Assembly: GCA_013112725.1 (NCBI GenBank)
Contig: JABFFZ010000018.1
Location: 1 to 64,000, forward strand
Source: Chloroflexota bacterium
Lineage (GTDB): Bacteria > Chloroflexota > Anaerolineae > Promineifilales > Promineifilaceae
Reading direction: 5' to 3'
DNA: 64,000 nucleotides
The notes beneath the pieces were generated by a model that was not told where the DNA came from, searched no databases, and saw only the letters and a program-made list of their open reading frames with translations. Shown in pieces: positions 50,632 to 60,586 of this stretch (within the stretch, counting starts at the first letter, position 1; every line of letters starts with the position of its first letter). A program made the position numbers and the translations under genes.

Positions 50632-51570
50632 ATGAACATTGAGCGCATCCAGCGTGATTCCCCACCCACGGCCAAACGCCGTTTTCGTCTGGGTTATGAC
50701 AAAACCACCGGGTTGCTGCTCATTTCACCCTGGCTGGTAGGATTTTTCCTGTTTAAGCTGCTGCCCATCCTGGCTTCGTTTGGCCTTTCCTTCACCAACT
50801 TTTACCTGCTGGAACCAGGCCAGACCCGGTTTGTGGGGCTGGAGAATTATGCCCGGTTGCTAGAGGATGAAGCGGTTGGGTTTCTGATTGTGGCTACCAT
50901 CAGCACCGCCATCAGCACGATACCCTTACAGTTGGTCGCGTCCACATTATTGGCCGCATTGTTGAGCAGCCCCCGGCTGAAAGCGCGTACCGCCCTGCGT
51001 ACCCTCTTCTTCCTGCCGAGTATTATCCCCAGTGTGGCCATTCTCTTCATGTGGTTTGGTTTTACCGATCCCAATGTCGGCTGGTTGAACCGATTTATTT
51101 TACGGCCGTTGGGCCTCACCGGCTTCAATGATCTCTATTCCGACGCTGCTTATGCCCTGCTCATTGCCATCAACTCCCTCTGGGCCATTGGCCCCGGTAT
51201 GCTCATCATGCTGGCTGCCATGCAAAGCGTTTCCTCTGAAATACAGGAAGCCGCCCGTGTGGATGGCGCCGGGCCGCTGCTGCGCTTTTTTCGCATCACC
51301 CTGCCACTGATTACCCCCGCCATCTTCTTTGCCCTGGTCATCAACCTCATCGCCGTTTTTGGCGGCGTCATCCTGCTTGATCGGGGTAACACCTTTCGCG
51401 GCGGCGCCTCCCCCTTCGACAGCTACATCACCTACTGGATATTTGAACGATGGCAGTTAGGGTACGCCGCCAGCCTGGCCTGGCTCTTTTTTGCGCTGGT
51501 CATGGTCGTCATCGTTATTCTTTTCACCACCTCTCATCGTTGGGTCTATTATCCAGATCGGGGGGATTGA
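50632..51570 (+). CDS. ABC sugar transporter permease (MalF-like)
   Basis: This 312-residue inner-membrane permease has six membrane helices, the N-terminal pattern LLISPWLVGFFLFKLLPILA, and the EAA loop EAARVDGAGPLLRFFRITLP that docks on the ATPase. It belongs to the carbohydrate-uptake (CUT1) family. The second permease follows after a short palindrome (51574-51607). No substrate-binding protein or ATPase gene is adjacent, so those must be elsewhere. Confidence 0.9.
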   Translation: MNIERIQRDSPPTAKRRFRLGYDKTTGLLLISPWLVGFFLFKLLPILASFGLSFTNFYLLEPGQTRFVGLENYARLLEDEAVGFLIVATISTAISTIPLQLVASTLLAALLSSPRLKARTALRTLFFLPSIIPSVAILFMWFGFTDPNVGWLNRFILRPLGLTGFNDLYSDAAYALLIAINSLWAIGPGMLIMLAAMQSVSSEIQEAARVDGAGPLLRFFRITLPLITPAIFFALVINLIAVFGGVILLDRGNTFRGGASPFDSYITYWIFERWQLGYAASLAWLFFALVMVVIVILFTTSHRWVYYPDRGD

Positions 51571-51573
51571 AAA

Positions 51574-51607
51574 AGTCATTGGGTCATTGGGTCATGACCC
51601 AATGACT
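51574..51607. repeat. GTCATTGG repeat hairpin
   Basis: AGTCATTGGGTC (51574-51585) pairs perfectly with GACCCAATGACT (51596-51607). It separates the two permease genes. Confidence 0.8.
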
Positions 51608-51617
51608 GAACTATCCT

Positions 51618-52697
51618 ATGCAAACACAATCCACGCCCCCAAAAGCCGTTGTACCCCACACCTATGTCAGTCTGCGCCGCTGGGAACTATTGGGGACGGC
51701 GTTGTTTAACCTGCTGATATTAACCCTGCTGATCGCCTATCTCTTTCCCATTCTGTATATCATTTCTACTGCCTTCATGGAGAGCGCCCAACTGCGGGAC
51801 CGCAACGCGCCGCCGTACCCCGCCCGGCAGGTGCGCTTTGAATATGAGGGCAAGGAGCGTATGGTCTATAACGTGCCGTTTGCCGAAGGTCAGCGCCAAT
51901 TAGCATTGGTAGCGCCTGGCCGTACCAGCAGCGAATTTGTAGACCCGCAAAACCCGGAAGCCGGGTTGATTCAATGGGAAGGTAACTGGCGCATCCTCGT
52001 TGGGGTATATGAATTTCACTGGACATGGGAGAACTTTAACCTCCTCTTTCGCTCCCTTCGGTTGCCGCAAATGCTCAGGAACACCTGGCTGCTGGCCTTC
52101 ATCACGGAAATAGGGGTACTGCTTTCTTCGATTGTGGTCGCTTATGGTTTTGCCCGCTTCCCCCTACCCGGCGGCAATTTCCTCTTTTACCTGATGATCG
52201 CCACCATTCTCATCCCGGAAAATGTGACACTGATTCCCACTTACTACATTTTTGCGCGTGTGCTGCATTGGGATGGTTCCTGGCTGCCGCTTGTTGTCCC
52301 TTTCTTTTTTGGCAATGCCGTCTACATATTTCTGCTGCGTCAGAACTTCAGGAGCATCCCCAAAGAGATGGACGAGGCAGCCATGTTGGATGGCGCCGGG
52401 CCGATCCGCACCCTGTTTTCGGTCATTTTGCCGCAGTCCTGGCCGGTGGTTATTACTGTTTCTCTGCTGCACTTCTTCTACATGTGGAACGAAACACGCC
52501 AGGCAGCGCTTTATCTCAGCACCCGCCGCGATCTGATTCCTGTTTCCTTTGGCATCCAAAACTTTCAATCACTCTCCCCGGTGATCAACCAGCTTGAGGC
52601 CAGCGCACTGTTGATTATGATTGTGCCGGTGTTGGTGCTGCTGCTCTCGCAGCGTCACTTCATGCGCAACCTGGTCATTACCGGCGCCGAAAGGTAA
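51618..52697 (+). CDS. ABC sugar transporter permease (MalG-like) with extra loop domain
   Basis: This 359-residue permease has the CUT1 second-subunit pattern: VAYGFARFPLPGGNFLFYLM, ILIPENVTLIPTYYIFARVL and the EAA loop DEAAMLDGAGPIRTLFSVIL. Typical MalG-like subunits have about 275-300 residues. The extra length is an insert of about 80 residues after the first membrane helix (about 55-135; beta-rich, EYEGKERMVYNVPFAEGQRQ, IQWEGNWRILVGVYEF) that should lie outside the membrane and may contact a binding protein. Confidence 0.9.
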   Translation: MQTQSTPPKAVVPHTYVSLRRWELLGTALFNLLILTLLIAYLFPILYIISTAFMESAQLRDRNAPPYPARQVRFEYEGKERMVYNVPFAEGQRQLALVAPGRTSSEFVDPQNPEAGLIQWEGNWRILVGVYEFHWTWENFNLLFRSLRLPQMLRNTWLLAFITEIGVLLSSIVVAYGFARFPLPGGNFLFYLMIATILIPENVTLIPTYYIFARVLHWDGSWLPLVVPFFFGNAVYIFLLRQNFRSIPKEMDEAAMLDGAGPIRTLFSVILPQSWPVVITVSLLHFFYMWNETRQAALYLSTRRDLIPVSFGIQNFQSLSPVINQLEASALLIMIVPVLVLLLSQRHFMRNLVITGAER

Positions 52698-52706
52698 GTA
52701 GGATTT

Positions 52707-52757
52707 GTTCGGAGGGGAGGCTTTAGCCGACTATCGGCTAAAGCCTCCCCTCCGAAC
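52707..52757. repeat. Perfect 24-bp inverted repeat
   Basis: Positions 52707-52730 and 52734-52757 are exact reverse complements around a 3-nt loop CTA. The arms begin GTTCGGAGGGGAGGC. It sits just after the permease gene and before the glycosyltransferase, and could act as a transcript-stabilising hairpin or be a mobile palindrome. Confidence 0.95.
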
Positions 52758-52770
52758 GACAACAAAGTTT

Positions 52771-54087
52771 ATGCCATCATCTCCTTCAAAACGCACTATT
52801 TTTTTCATCTGGGCAGGTTGGGCGGCCATTATGCTGCTTTACCATATCTGGGCGCCGGCCCGGTTGACGGTACAGCGACCAGATCGCGCGTTAAGCTGGA
52901 CGGCCGAATCTACCCGTTCAGGTGGCCCCCAAGACAACAAGTATTATTTGCAGGAACCATTCCTCAACCGGCATGTGGCCTGGGATTCTGAGTATTACCT
53001 GGCTATTGCCCTGGGGGGTTATGAAGACCCGCACCCAGATCGGGTGGGGGAATCGTTTGGCGTCGCGCGTACCGGCGGTGGATTTTGGCCCTTTGTGGTG
53101 CCCCAAGGCCAGGGAGAAGCCCGCGCCGGCATTTCGCTTAGTTATGCCTTTTTCCCTTTTTATCCCTTCCTGATTCGGCTGTTGGCGCCCCTATTGGGGT
53201 TGTTGGGGCTGACGCCGTTGGCAGCGGCGGCATTGGCCGGGGTGACAATTTCGCTGTTGGGTACTTTGGCGGCGGCCATCGCCCTGTTTGAATTGGGTCG
53301 GGATGAATGGGGGGCGGAAGGTGGGCTGCGGGCGGCTTTTTATTTACTTATCTTCCCCAGTGCCTTTTTCCTGGCAGTGGTGTATACGGAGGGGTTGTTT
53401 TTGGGGTTGGCCTTTTCCAGCTTGCTGCTGCGGCGGCGGGGCCATTGGGGGTGGGCAGCGCTGTTGGCGGTGCTGGCGACCTTTACGCGGGCGGCTGGTG
53501 TGCTGCTGGTAGTACCGCTGTTGATGTCTTGGGTGAAACAAGGGGAATGGCTGGAACTGGATATGGAATGGCGGCAAATTTATTTTCGAGGATTGCCCTG
53601 GAAAGCAATCGGCCATGCGCTGGTGGTGTTTGCGCCGCTGCTGGTGTTTATGGTCTGGCGGCTATCTTATTTTGGCATGGCTTTCAGCCGGGTGGAGGAT
53701 GCGTTTTTTGGGCGTGGTTTTCTCGATTTGCTGGGAACCTATTGGGCCTGGCGGCAGGCGTTTTACAATATGGTGGGCAGTAATCCGCAGGCGACGGCGT
53801 ATTATGTGGTAGAATTTGGGGCGATTGTGCTGGCGTTTACGGCCTGTATTGCCGGGCTGCGCCAATATCCTGATCTGGCCTGGTTTGGGCTGCTGGTTGT
53901 GGTTTTGTCGTTTGCCAGTGGCCCGGCCCAGGGAATGTACCGTTATGTACTCGCGGCGCCGCCGGTCTTTTTGCTATTGAGTCAGTGGGGGGTACGGCCG
54001 TCCTTTGACCGCGTCTGGACGATTGCCAGTGTTCTGCTGCTGGGGGTGATGGCGATGATGTTTATGTTTGATATGTGGGCCGGGTGA
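52771..54087 (+). CDS. PIG-V-like membrane mannosyltransferase
   Basis: This roughly 438-residue protein has about ten membrane helices. After the first helix it contains WDSEYYLAIALGGYE, the conserved acidic luminal/external loop of PIG-V and GT-C enzymes, then FFPFYPFLIRLL and VYTEGLFLGLAFSSLLL. Such enzymes use polyprenyl-phosphate sugars to glycosylate lipids or proteins outside the membrane. The acceptor here is unknown. ATG 52771 follows the long palindrome. Confidence 0.8.
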   Translation: MPSSPSKRTIFFIWAGWAAIMLLYHIWAPARLTVQRPDRALSWTAESTRSGGPQDNKYYLQEPFLNRHVAWDSEYYLAIALGGYEDPHPDRVGESFGVARTGGGFWPFVVPQGQGEARAGISLSYAFFPFYPFLIRLLAPLLGLLGLTPLAAAALAGVTISLLGTLAAAIALFELGRDEWGAEGGLRAAFYLLIFPSAFFLAVVYTEGLFLGLAFSSLLLRRRGHWGWAALLAVLATFTRAAGVLLVVPLLMSWVKQGEWLELDMEWRQIYFRGLPWKAIGHALVVFAPLLVFMVWRLSYFGMAFSRVEDAFFGRGFLDLLGTYWAWRQAFYNMVGSNPQATAYYVVEFGAIVLAFTACIAGLRQYPDLAWFGLLVVVLSFASGPAQGMYRYVLAAPPVFLLLSQWGVRPSFDRVWTIASVLLLGVMAMMFMFDMWAG

Positions 54088-54170
54088 GCCGGGTGTGACA
54101 ATCTTCACGGAAAAACAGGCTAAAGAGCATAACGGCCGTACCCCCATCTCCGGTATCATCTTGAAAGTGA

Positions 54171-55900
<1,730 letters not shown>

Positions 55901-55901
<1 letters not shown>

Positions 55902-56536
55902 TGAAAATCTATGACCTGACCCTACCCATAACGCCTGATCTCATTGTCTGGCCGGGTGATCCGCCACTGCAATTTTCGCAGCCATACCACCTGGAACGCG
56001 GCGACATTTGCACAGTCACCCGGCTGAGCCTGAGCGTGCATACCGGCACACACCTGGATGCCCCCGCCCATTTTGTGCCCGGCGGCGCCGGCGTGGAGGT
56101 GCTGGCCCTGTCCACCCTCATCGGCCCGGCGCTGGTGGTAGAGGCATTGGCGGTACCGGCACTGACGGCGGCCGTGTTGGCGGCGCTGCCCATTCCGTCC
56201 GGCACGGAGCGCCTGCTGGTGAAAACAGACAATGCCGCCCGCTGGACGGTCGGTGAGACTGTTTTTTATGAGGAGTATGTGGCGGTTACGGCCGATGGCG
56301 CTCGCTGGCTGGTGGACAACGGCATCAAACTGATTGGCGTGGATTACCTGTCGGTGGCGCCGTTTGCGGAACTGGTGTCGCCGCACCAGATTTTGTTGAA
56401 TGCGGGCGTCATCCCGGTGGAAGGACTCAACTTGGATGGCGTCCCGCCAGGCCCTTACCAGTTGGTATGCCTGCCACTGCTTATTCCCGGCAGTGACGGC
56501 GCTCCTTGCCGGGCGGTGCTGCTGACAGCGGATTAG
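55901..56536 (+). CDS. Cyclase family hydrolase (kynurenine formamidase-like)
   Basis: This 211-residue metal-dependent hydrolase has the signature HTGTHLDAPAHF (zinc ligands H, H, D) and a C-terminal GVDYLSVAPF and NAGVIPVEGLNLDGV. Family members hydrolyse N-formylkynurenine or act as isatin hydrolases or polyketide cyclases, so the substrate is open. It overlaps the malic enzyme stop by one base (ATGA-type coupling), and its 3' end overlaps the convergent FHA gene by 4 bp. Confidence 0.85.
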
Positions 56537-57543
56537 AGCTGGGTACGGGCAATTTCCAGTGGGCTGACGGCCAGGATGGTGAGCGCCGCTTCCAGGCGTT
56601 GGCGCAGGTTAGCTGACGCGGTGCGGGTGGGTGAGAGGGCGGCCATCATGTCACCGGCAAGTCCTTCGATGGCCTGTTCCAGTAAGGTCACGGGATGTTT
56701 GCGATCCTGAATGGTGAATTCGGTATATTGATCGCGCCAGGGAGCGAGGCACTGCTGTAGCAGGTGCAGCGTCTGCGGATTGATTTCCAGATTGATGGCG
56801 ATGCCGTTTGGTTTTTCCTGGATTTCAAAAAGATAGATGTCGCGGGGCGGCTGTCCCTGAGAGAGGGCGATGATCTCTTGCAATTCGTTGACGGCTTGCA
56901 GAAAGGGGGAAAGCTGCATGAGCAAATAGGGGGGGCGTAACAGGTGGGGATGATTTTCCAGGGTGTTGCGCCCTTTGAGGAGGATGGTGAGCCGTCTAAC
57001 GGCCGTATGCGCTGCCTTGAAACAAACGACAACGGTGAGCAGCCCCAACCGTATCTGATCGCCGCTTTGCAGATGGTAAATTTTGCCGGGTTCCAGCATT
57101 TGCTGGTTGAGCCACGTGCCGTTGGTGCTGCCCAGGTCACTGCATGTAAAACCGCCTGCGGCCGGCAAGATAACGGCGTGGCGGCGAGAAACGCTGTGTC
57201 CCAACGGGCTGAGTTGGGAAATGTCCACCATCTGTTCGCCGGTGTTGGCAGCATCACGCCCCAATATCAGATTTCTAACGATGGGAAAGATGAGGGGTTC
57301 GGCGTTGCTGCTGATAAACAGGGCTAAACTGCCGTCTGGCAAAGAATTCAAGGTCTTGTCGTATTGGGCTTTGTAGGTATTGCTGCCCCAGATTATTTCT
57401 TGCCGTTTTCGTTCCGTTTCCAGTTGGGGGTCTTGGGTTACCAGGGGCGCGCCACAATGTTGGCAATGGGTAGCGTGCCATTGGTTGGTATGCTGGCAAA
57501 AAATACAAAACAGGCCATCCTTTCCATTCGGTGATTGGTTCAT
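56533..57543 (-). CDS. Zinc-ribbon and FHA domain protein
   Basis: This 336-residue protein starts with a zinc ribbon (CIFCQ and CQHCG, about 12-35). It continues with an FHA phosphothreonine-binding domain (about 80-175) that has the key LGRD, SRRHA and GSTNGTWLN motifs, then a helical C-terminus. It probably reads Ser/Thr-kinase signalling, but no kinase gene is adjacent. ATG 57543 is preferred to a GTG one codon upstream. Confidence 0.86.
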   Translation of the reverse strand: MNQSPNGKDGLFCIFCQHTNQWHATHCQHCGAPLVTQDPQLETERKRQEIIWGSNTYKAQYDKTLNSLPDGSLALFISSNAEPLIFPIVRNLILGRDAANTGEQMVDISQLSPLGHSVSRRHAVILPAAGGFTCSDLGSTNGTWLNQQMLEPGKIYHLQSGDQIRLGLLTVVVCFKAAHTAVRRLTILLKGRNTLENHPHLLRPPYLLMQLSPFLQAVNELQEIIALSQGQPPRDIYLFEIQEKPNGIAINLEINPQTLHLLQQCLAPWRDQYTEFTIQDRKHPVTLLEQAIEGLAGDMMAALSPTRTASANLRQRLEAALTILAVSPLEIARTQL

Positions 57544-57612
57544 CACCCATATTGTATGGATGAGGCACGGCCGTGAAAATGAGAGAAAGATGCTATGGGA
57601 TAGACAGCGTCG

Positions 57613-58014
57613 TTAAGCCGACACCCCTTTGTCGCGCAGCAAGATCAGGTCAATGTGATGTTCATGGGCATAATCGAGCAAGGAAACGGCCGTGTCTTCC
57701 ACCAGACTATCTATCGTCACCCCCGCCTGCTGTGTCTGCGCCTGCAATCCACGCAGCGTCGTAAACAACGCCTCCTCATCCAGATCATCATCACGCCCCA
57801 CATGCAGCAGCACCAATTCAGCCGCTGGCGTCATTTCCAGCGCTACTTCCAGGTCTGGGCTGTCCATACATTCGCTATCAACCGGTAGCAGCAAACGCCG
57901 AAAAGCCGGTTTATCCGACGCCAACAATAGAGTTTTGGCTGAATTCACCGGCAAACACGGCACCAATTCAGACTTTTCAGAAAAACGTGTATCTTGTTTC
58001 GTATAAACAGCCAT
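57613..58014 (-). CDS. Usp-like protein, short
   Basis: The 133-residue product has a UspA-like half: RRLLLPVDSECMDSPDLEVA, AAELVLLHVGRD and a C-terminal HIDLILLRDKG, where a full Usp would continue with the G-2x-G-9x-G(S/T) nucleotide loop. The protein ends just there, so it lacks the ATP-binding loop and may be truncated. Start ATG 58014 has GAGGA upstream; a longer frame from 58071 is possible. Confidence 0.65.
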   Translation of the reverse strand: MAVYTKQDTRFSEKSELVPCLPVNSAKTLLLASDKPAFRRLLLPVDSECMDSPDLEVALEMTPAAELVLLHVGRDDDLDEEALFTTLRGLQAQTQQAGVTIDSLVEDTAVSLLDYAHEHHIDLILLRDKGVSA

Positions 58015-58106
58015 TTTATCCTCTTCCGCAACTTCTTCAGTGCGTACCGCCTCGTTCGCAGTGGTGGTCACCCCTCAGGCAGAAATGAAAGAACTTCATG
58101 CAGCAC

Positions 58107-58217
58107 CTACAGTGGTAAGCGTTCAGACTTGACAAGTTTATTACCAGAGGCAGCTGCCGCAATTCAGGCGCAAAAACTTGTCAAGTCTCCAGAGGAACTG
58201 AACGGTTACCTACAGTG
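58107..58217 (+). mobile_element. IS66-type MITE, copy A, with 8-bp target duplication
   Basis: A 95-bp element (58115-58209) is flanked by exact 8-bp direct repeats CTACAGTG (58107-58114 and 58210-58217). Its ends GTAAGCGTTCAG and CTGAACGGTTAC are 12-bp inverted repeats with one mismatch, and ACTTGACAAGTTT / AAACTTGTCAAGT form an inner inverted pair. A GTAA terminus with 8-bp duplication is typical of the IS66 family. It contains no transposase. Confidence 0.9.
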
Positions 58218-58365
58218 TAAAAGATTCCCGTCCCTGGCACAACAAAATTACCGGGTTTCCCGGTGGCTTAATGGTGGTCTAATGGGGCTATTTGTGATTA
58301 TTGGGCTATAGTGCTAACGTATTGTTGACACCAGCCGGTTTTTCTTGTTAAGCTATTGTCCATTA

Positions 58366-58476
58366 ACAATTTAGTAACCGTTCAGTTCCTCTAGAGACTT
58401 GACAAGTTTTTGTGCCTGAATTGCGGCAACCGCCTCTGGTAATAAACTTGTCAAGTCTGAACGCTTACATAATTTA
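58366..58476 (-). mobile_element. IS66-type MITE, copy B, opposite orientation
   Basis: A second 95-bp copy (58374-58468) in reverse orientation differs from copy A at 4 positions. Its flanks ACAATTTA and ATAATTTA match at 7 of 8 bases, consistent with an aged 8-bp target duplication. It ends 41 bp before the pilin start codon. Confidence 0.88.
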
Positions 58477-58509
58477 TCCTTTTCTGTTCTAATTTTTGGA
58501 GATGGTTTC

Positions 58510-58659
58510 ATGTTATTCATAAAGGAAGGACAGGAAGGCCAGGGATTGATGGAATACGCGCTGGTGCTGGTGTTTGTAGCGGTCGTGATCATCGCCATTC
58601 TGACGGTGTTAGGCCCGCAAATAGGCAACATGTACAGCCGGGTTACCGTCGCCTTTTAA
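58510..58659 (+). CDS. Flp/Tad-type pilin
   Basis: This 49-residue prepilin reads MLFIKEGQEGQGLMEYALVL and continues with a single hydrophobic helix (VFVAVVIIAILTVLG). The G-L-M-E-Y arrangement fits a Flp prepilin with the conserved E and Y after the cleavage site. GGAG at 58498-58501 lies 8 bases before the ATG. No tad assembly genes are in the window, so this is an orphan pilin locus. A rho-independent terminator follows at 58677. Confidence 0.85.
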   Translation: MLFIKEGQEGQGLMEYALVLVFVAVVIIAILTVLGPQIGNMYSRVTVAF

Positions 58660-58676
58660 GGTTTACCCTCTGGTCA

Positions 58677-58706
58677 GCGCCTCGCCAACGCGGGGCGCTT
58701 TTTTTT
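58677..58706 (+). terminator. Rho-independent terminator of the pilin gene
   Basis: GCGCCTCGC (58677-58685), loop CAAC and GCGGGGCGC (58690-58698) make a 9-bp stem with one G-U pair, followed by eight T (58699-58706). Confidence 0.92.
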
Positions 58707-58748
58707 GTGTTATAATCGCCGCCTAAATGGTGAGGAACTTGACGATAC

Positions 58749-59288
58749 ATGACAATCCCTTCATTTGAGACCATCCAATCTTACCTGACGATTTTTGCCG
58801 CCGTTACCGGTGCGCTCCTGGCAGCCTTGTGGATTAGTCTGGTGATTTGGGCATTTCGGGATATGCGCGCCCGTTCGCGTGACCCGTTTGCGCAACTGCT
58901 GGCGGCATTGGTGGTGGCGGTGCTGCCGGTGGTGGGCATCATCATCTACCTTATTTTGCGACCGCGCGAGACGCTGGCGGAGGCATATGAACGGGCGCTA
59001 GAGGAGGAAGCGCTGCTGCAAGAAATTGAGGAACGGCCGCGCTGCCCTGGCTGCTCCCGCACCACAGAGTCAAACTGGCTGTTATGCCCCTACTGCCATA
59101 CACGCCTCAAAAAGGCGTGCCCAGACTGTAACTCCTTACTGGATTTGCAATGGAATATCTGCCCGTTTTGTGGCAATCACCACATTGATCCCTATCAGGC
59201 AGAGGTGGGTGGGGGCACGGCCGTGCCCCCCGCAACCACACCCGCCAACGGCAATTTCCCACTCCCCATCCAGGAAACAGAACCATAA
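58749..59288 (+). CDS. Membrane protein with C-terminal double zinc ribbon
   Basis: This 179-residue protein has two membrane helices (about 12-37 and 48-70; the second resembles PLD-nuclease N-terminal membrane hairpins, GIIIYLILRPRETLAE), a short helical linker, and zinc-ribbon pairs CPGC, CPYC, CPDC and CPFC (about 98-142). It is the third protein of this kind in the window, with the order of domains reversed. Its TAA lies in a bidirectional terminator. Confidence 0.8.
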   Translation: MTIPSFETIQSYLTIFAAVTGALLAALWISLVIWAFRDMRARSRDPFAQLLAALVVAVLPVVGIIIYLILRPRETLAEAYERALEEEALLQEIEERPRCPGCSRTTESNWLLCPYCHTRLKKACPDCNSLLDLQWNICPFCGNHHIDPYQAEVGGGTAVPPATTPANGNFPLPIQETEP

Positions 59289-59325
59289 CAAAACGACCTA
59301 CCAACGGGCAGGTCGTTTTGTTATG
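59282..59325. terminator. Bidirectional terminator
   Basis: A 17-bp perfect stem (59282-59298 with 59309-59325) around a 10-nt loop contains an A-tract on the left and a T-tract on the right (CGTTTTGTT). It lies between two convergent genes and should stop transcription from both sides. Confidence 0.85.
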
Positions 59326-59381
59326 GGGCAAATGTAATCGTTCTCAGGTCTACAGTGAATAGATAAAGCTCTTTGTAAAGG

Positions 59382-59792
59382 TTATGCCTTTGCAGGGCCG
59401 ATGTATTGGGCGTCGCCAAAACCCAGAAGCAGATACCCTATTGCCTGGAAAAGCCATAACAAAACAACGCCGTACAGTACATCTTTCCCAAAAGCCTTGG
59501 CTACATCAATGGCGATGAGTAGGGATACGACGATATTAACGAAAGGGATGAAGTACAACAGCACCCACCATCCGGGGCGGCCGGCGATCAGGCATAGCAC
59601 ATACAGATTATAGATGGGGATGATGGCGGCCCAACCAGGTTGCCCGGCCTTTTCAAAGGTCTTCCAAAAGCCGGCGATGATCAGCACGATGATGGCCAGC
59701 CAGCAGATAAAACCGAAACCGCCAAATAAAGCGCCAATAATACCCCCACCGTCGTCTTGTAAGATATTGGCTAGAATTGGTAAGAAGGTCAT
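59382..59792 (-). CDS. DUF5684 membrane protein (copy 1)
   Basis: This 136-residue protein has four membrane helices with the family pattern GFWKTFEKAGQPGWAAIIPI, YNLYVLCLIAGRPGWWVLLY and a closing GYLLLGFGDAQY. The function is unknown. It is a paralogue of the gene at 59979, and both are on the same strand. Confidence 0.82.
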   Translation of the reverse strand: MTFLPILANILQDDGGGIIGALFGGFGFICWLAIIVLIIAGFWKTFEKAGQPGWAAIIPIYNLYVLCLIAGRPGWWVLLYFIPFVNIVVSLLIAIDVAKAFGKDVLYGVVLLWLFQAIGYLLLGFGDAQYIGPAKA

Positions 59793-59978
59793 TGTTTACT
59801 CTCCTGTATTTTGCTCTGCAGCCAGAGACGATTACATGCCTATTGTATTATGTTAGCCAGAAGTCAACCAGAAAAACAAGACAGTGGATGGGAAACTAAT
59901 AAGCGGATAGGTGAACTGTACGGCCGTCACGCCGCCCCGCCGATGGGCAACGGCCGTGTCCGCTGCCAAACCGATTAC

Positions 59979-60350
59979 TCAATTAGCCAACGGTTTTCGA
60001 TAAGTTGCGTCTGAAAAGCCCAACACCAGGTATATGATCCAGGGCAAGAAAAAGAGCAAAATACCGGTGAGTGTGGTCTTGCCAAAGGCATAAGCTGTGT
60101 CCAGTGCCACCATCAGCCAGATAACGAGATTCAGGATGGGCACAAAAAACAAGAGCATCCACCAGCCAGGCCGCCCTGATATCTTCACCATGAAATACCA
60201 GTTGAGAATGGGGATCACGGCCGTCCAGCCCGGCTCCCCAGCTTTTGCCAATGTTTTCCACAAACCGGCGGTGAATACAACGTACAGTACGAGGCCAAAA
60301 ACAGTGCCAAGCGTGGATAAGGTTGCCAGCGTGTCCGCAGATAATGTCAC
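59979..60350 (-). CDS. DUF5684 membrane protein (copy 2)
   Basis: This 123-residue protein shares the motif order of the previous entry: GLWKTLAKAGEPGWTAVIPI, NWYFMVKISGRPGWWMLLFF and YLVLGFSDATY. The two genes lie 186 bp apart with two ACGGCCGT octamers between them, and are probably an old tandem duplication. Confidence 0.82.
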   Translation of the reverse strand: MTLSADTLATLSTLGTVFGLVLYVVFTAGLWKTLAKAGEPGWTAVIPILNWYFMVKISGRPGWWMLLFFVPILNLVIWLMVALDTAYAFGKTTLTGILLFFLPWIIYLVLGFSDATYRKPLAN

Positions 60351-60586
60351 GAATTTTCTCCTTTATGTTATGTTCCCAGCTACTTATATTTCATTATGGG
60401 CAGGCTGACAATAGCGTTTTACGTTTCGGCTTTTTGCCAATATACTTGGGGGCTTATACCCTGGCAAAGGGCTTAAACCTTTACCAATCCACAACTCGAA
60501 GCAGTTCAACATGGATGCGGCACCCCAGGATGAATAAAAATTCATAATTCATCCTTCATAATTCATAATTTCCAGAGGAGGCTGAT

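Larger units (their letters stand above)
58015..58509. other. Gene-free region colonised by two MITEs
   Basis: Apart from the two 95-bp elements at 58115-58209 and 58374-58468 the region is AT-rich. It contains a TTACCGGGTTTCCCGGTGG palindrome near 58250 and no supportable gene. It should hold the promoter of the downstream pilin gene. Confidence 0.7.

Noticed and set aside
58115..58468. Small proteins read through the inverted 95-bp copies (SDLTSLLPEAAAAIQAQ-type)
   Set aside because: The same peptide on both strands comes from the two MITE copies; there is no start signal and changes between copies include non-conservative ones.
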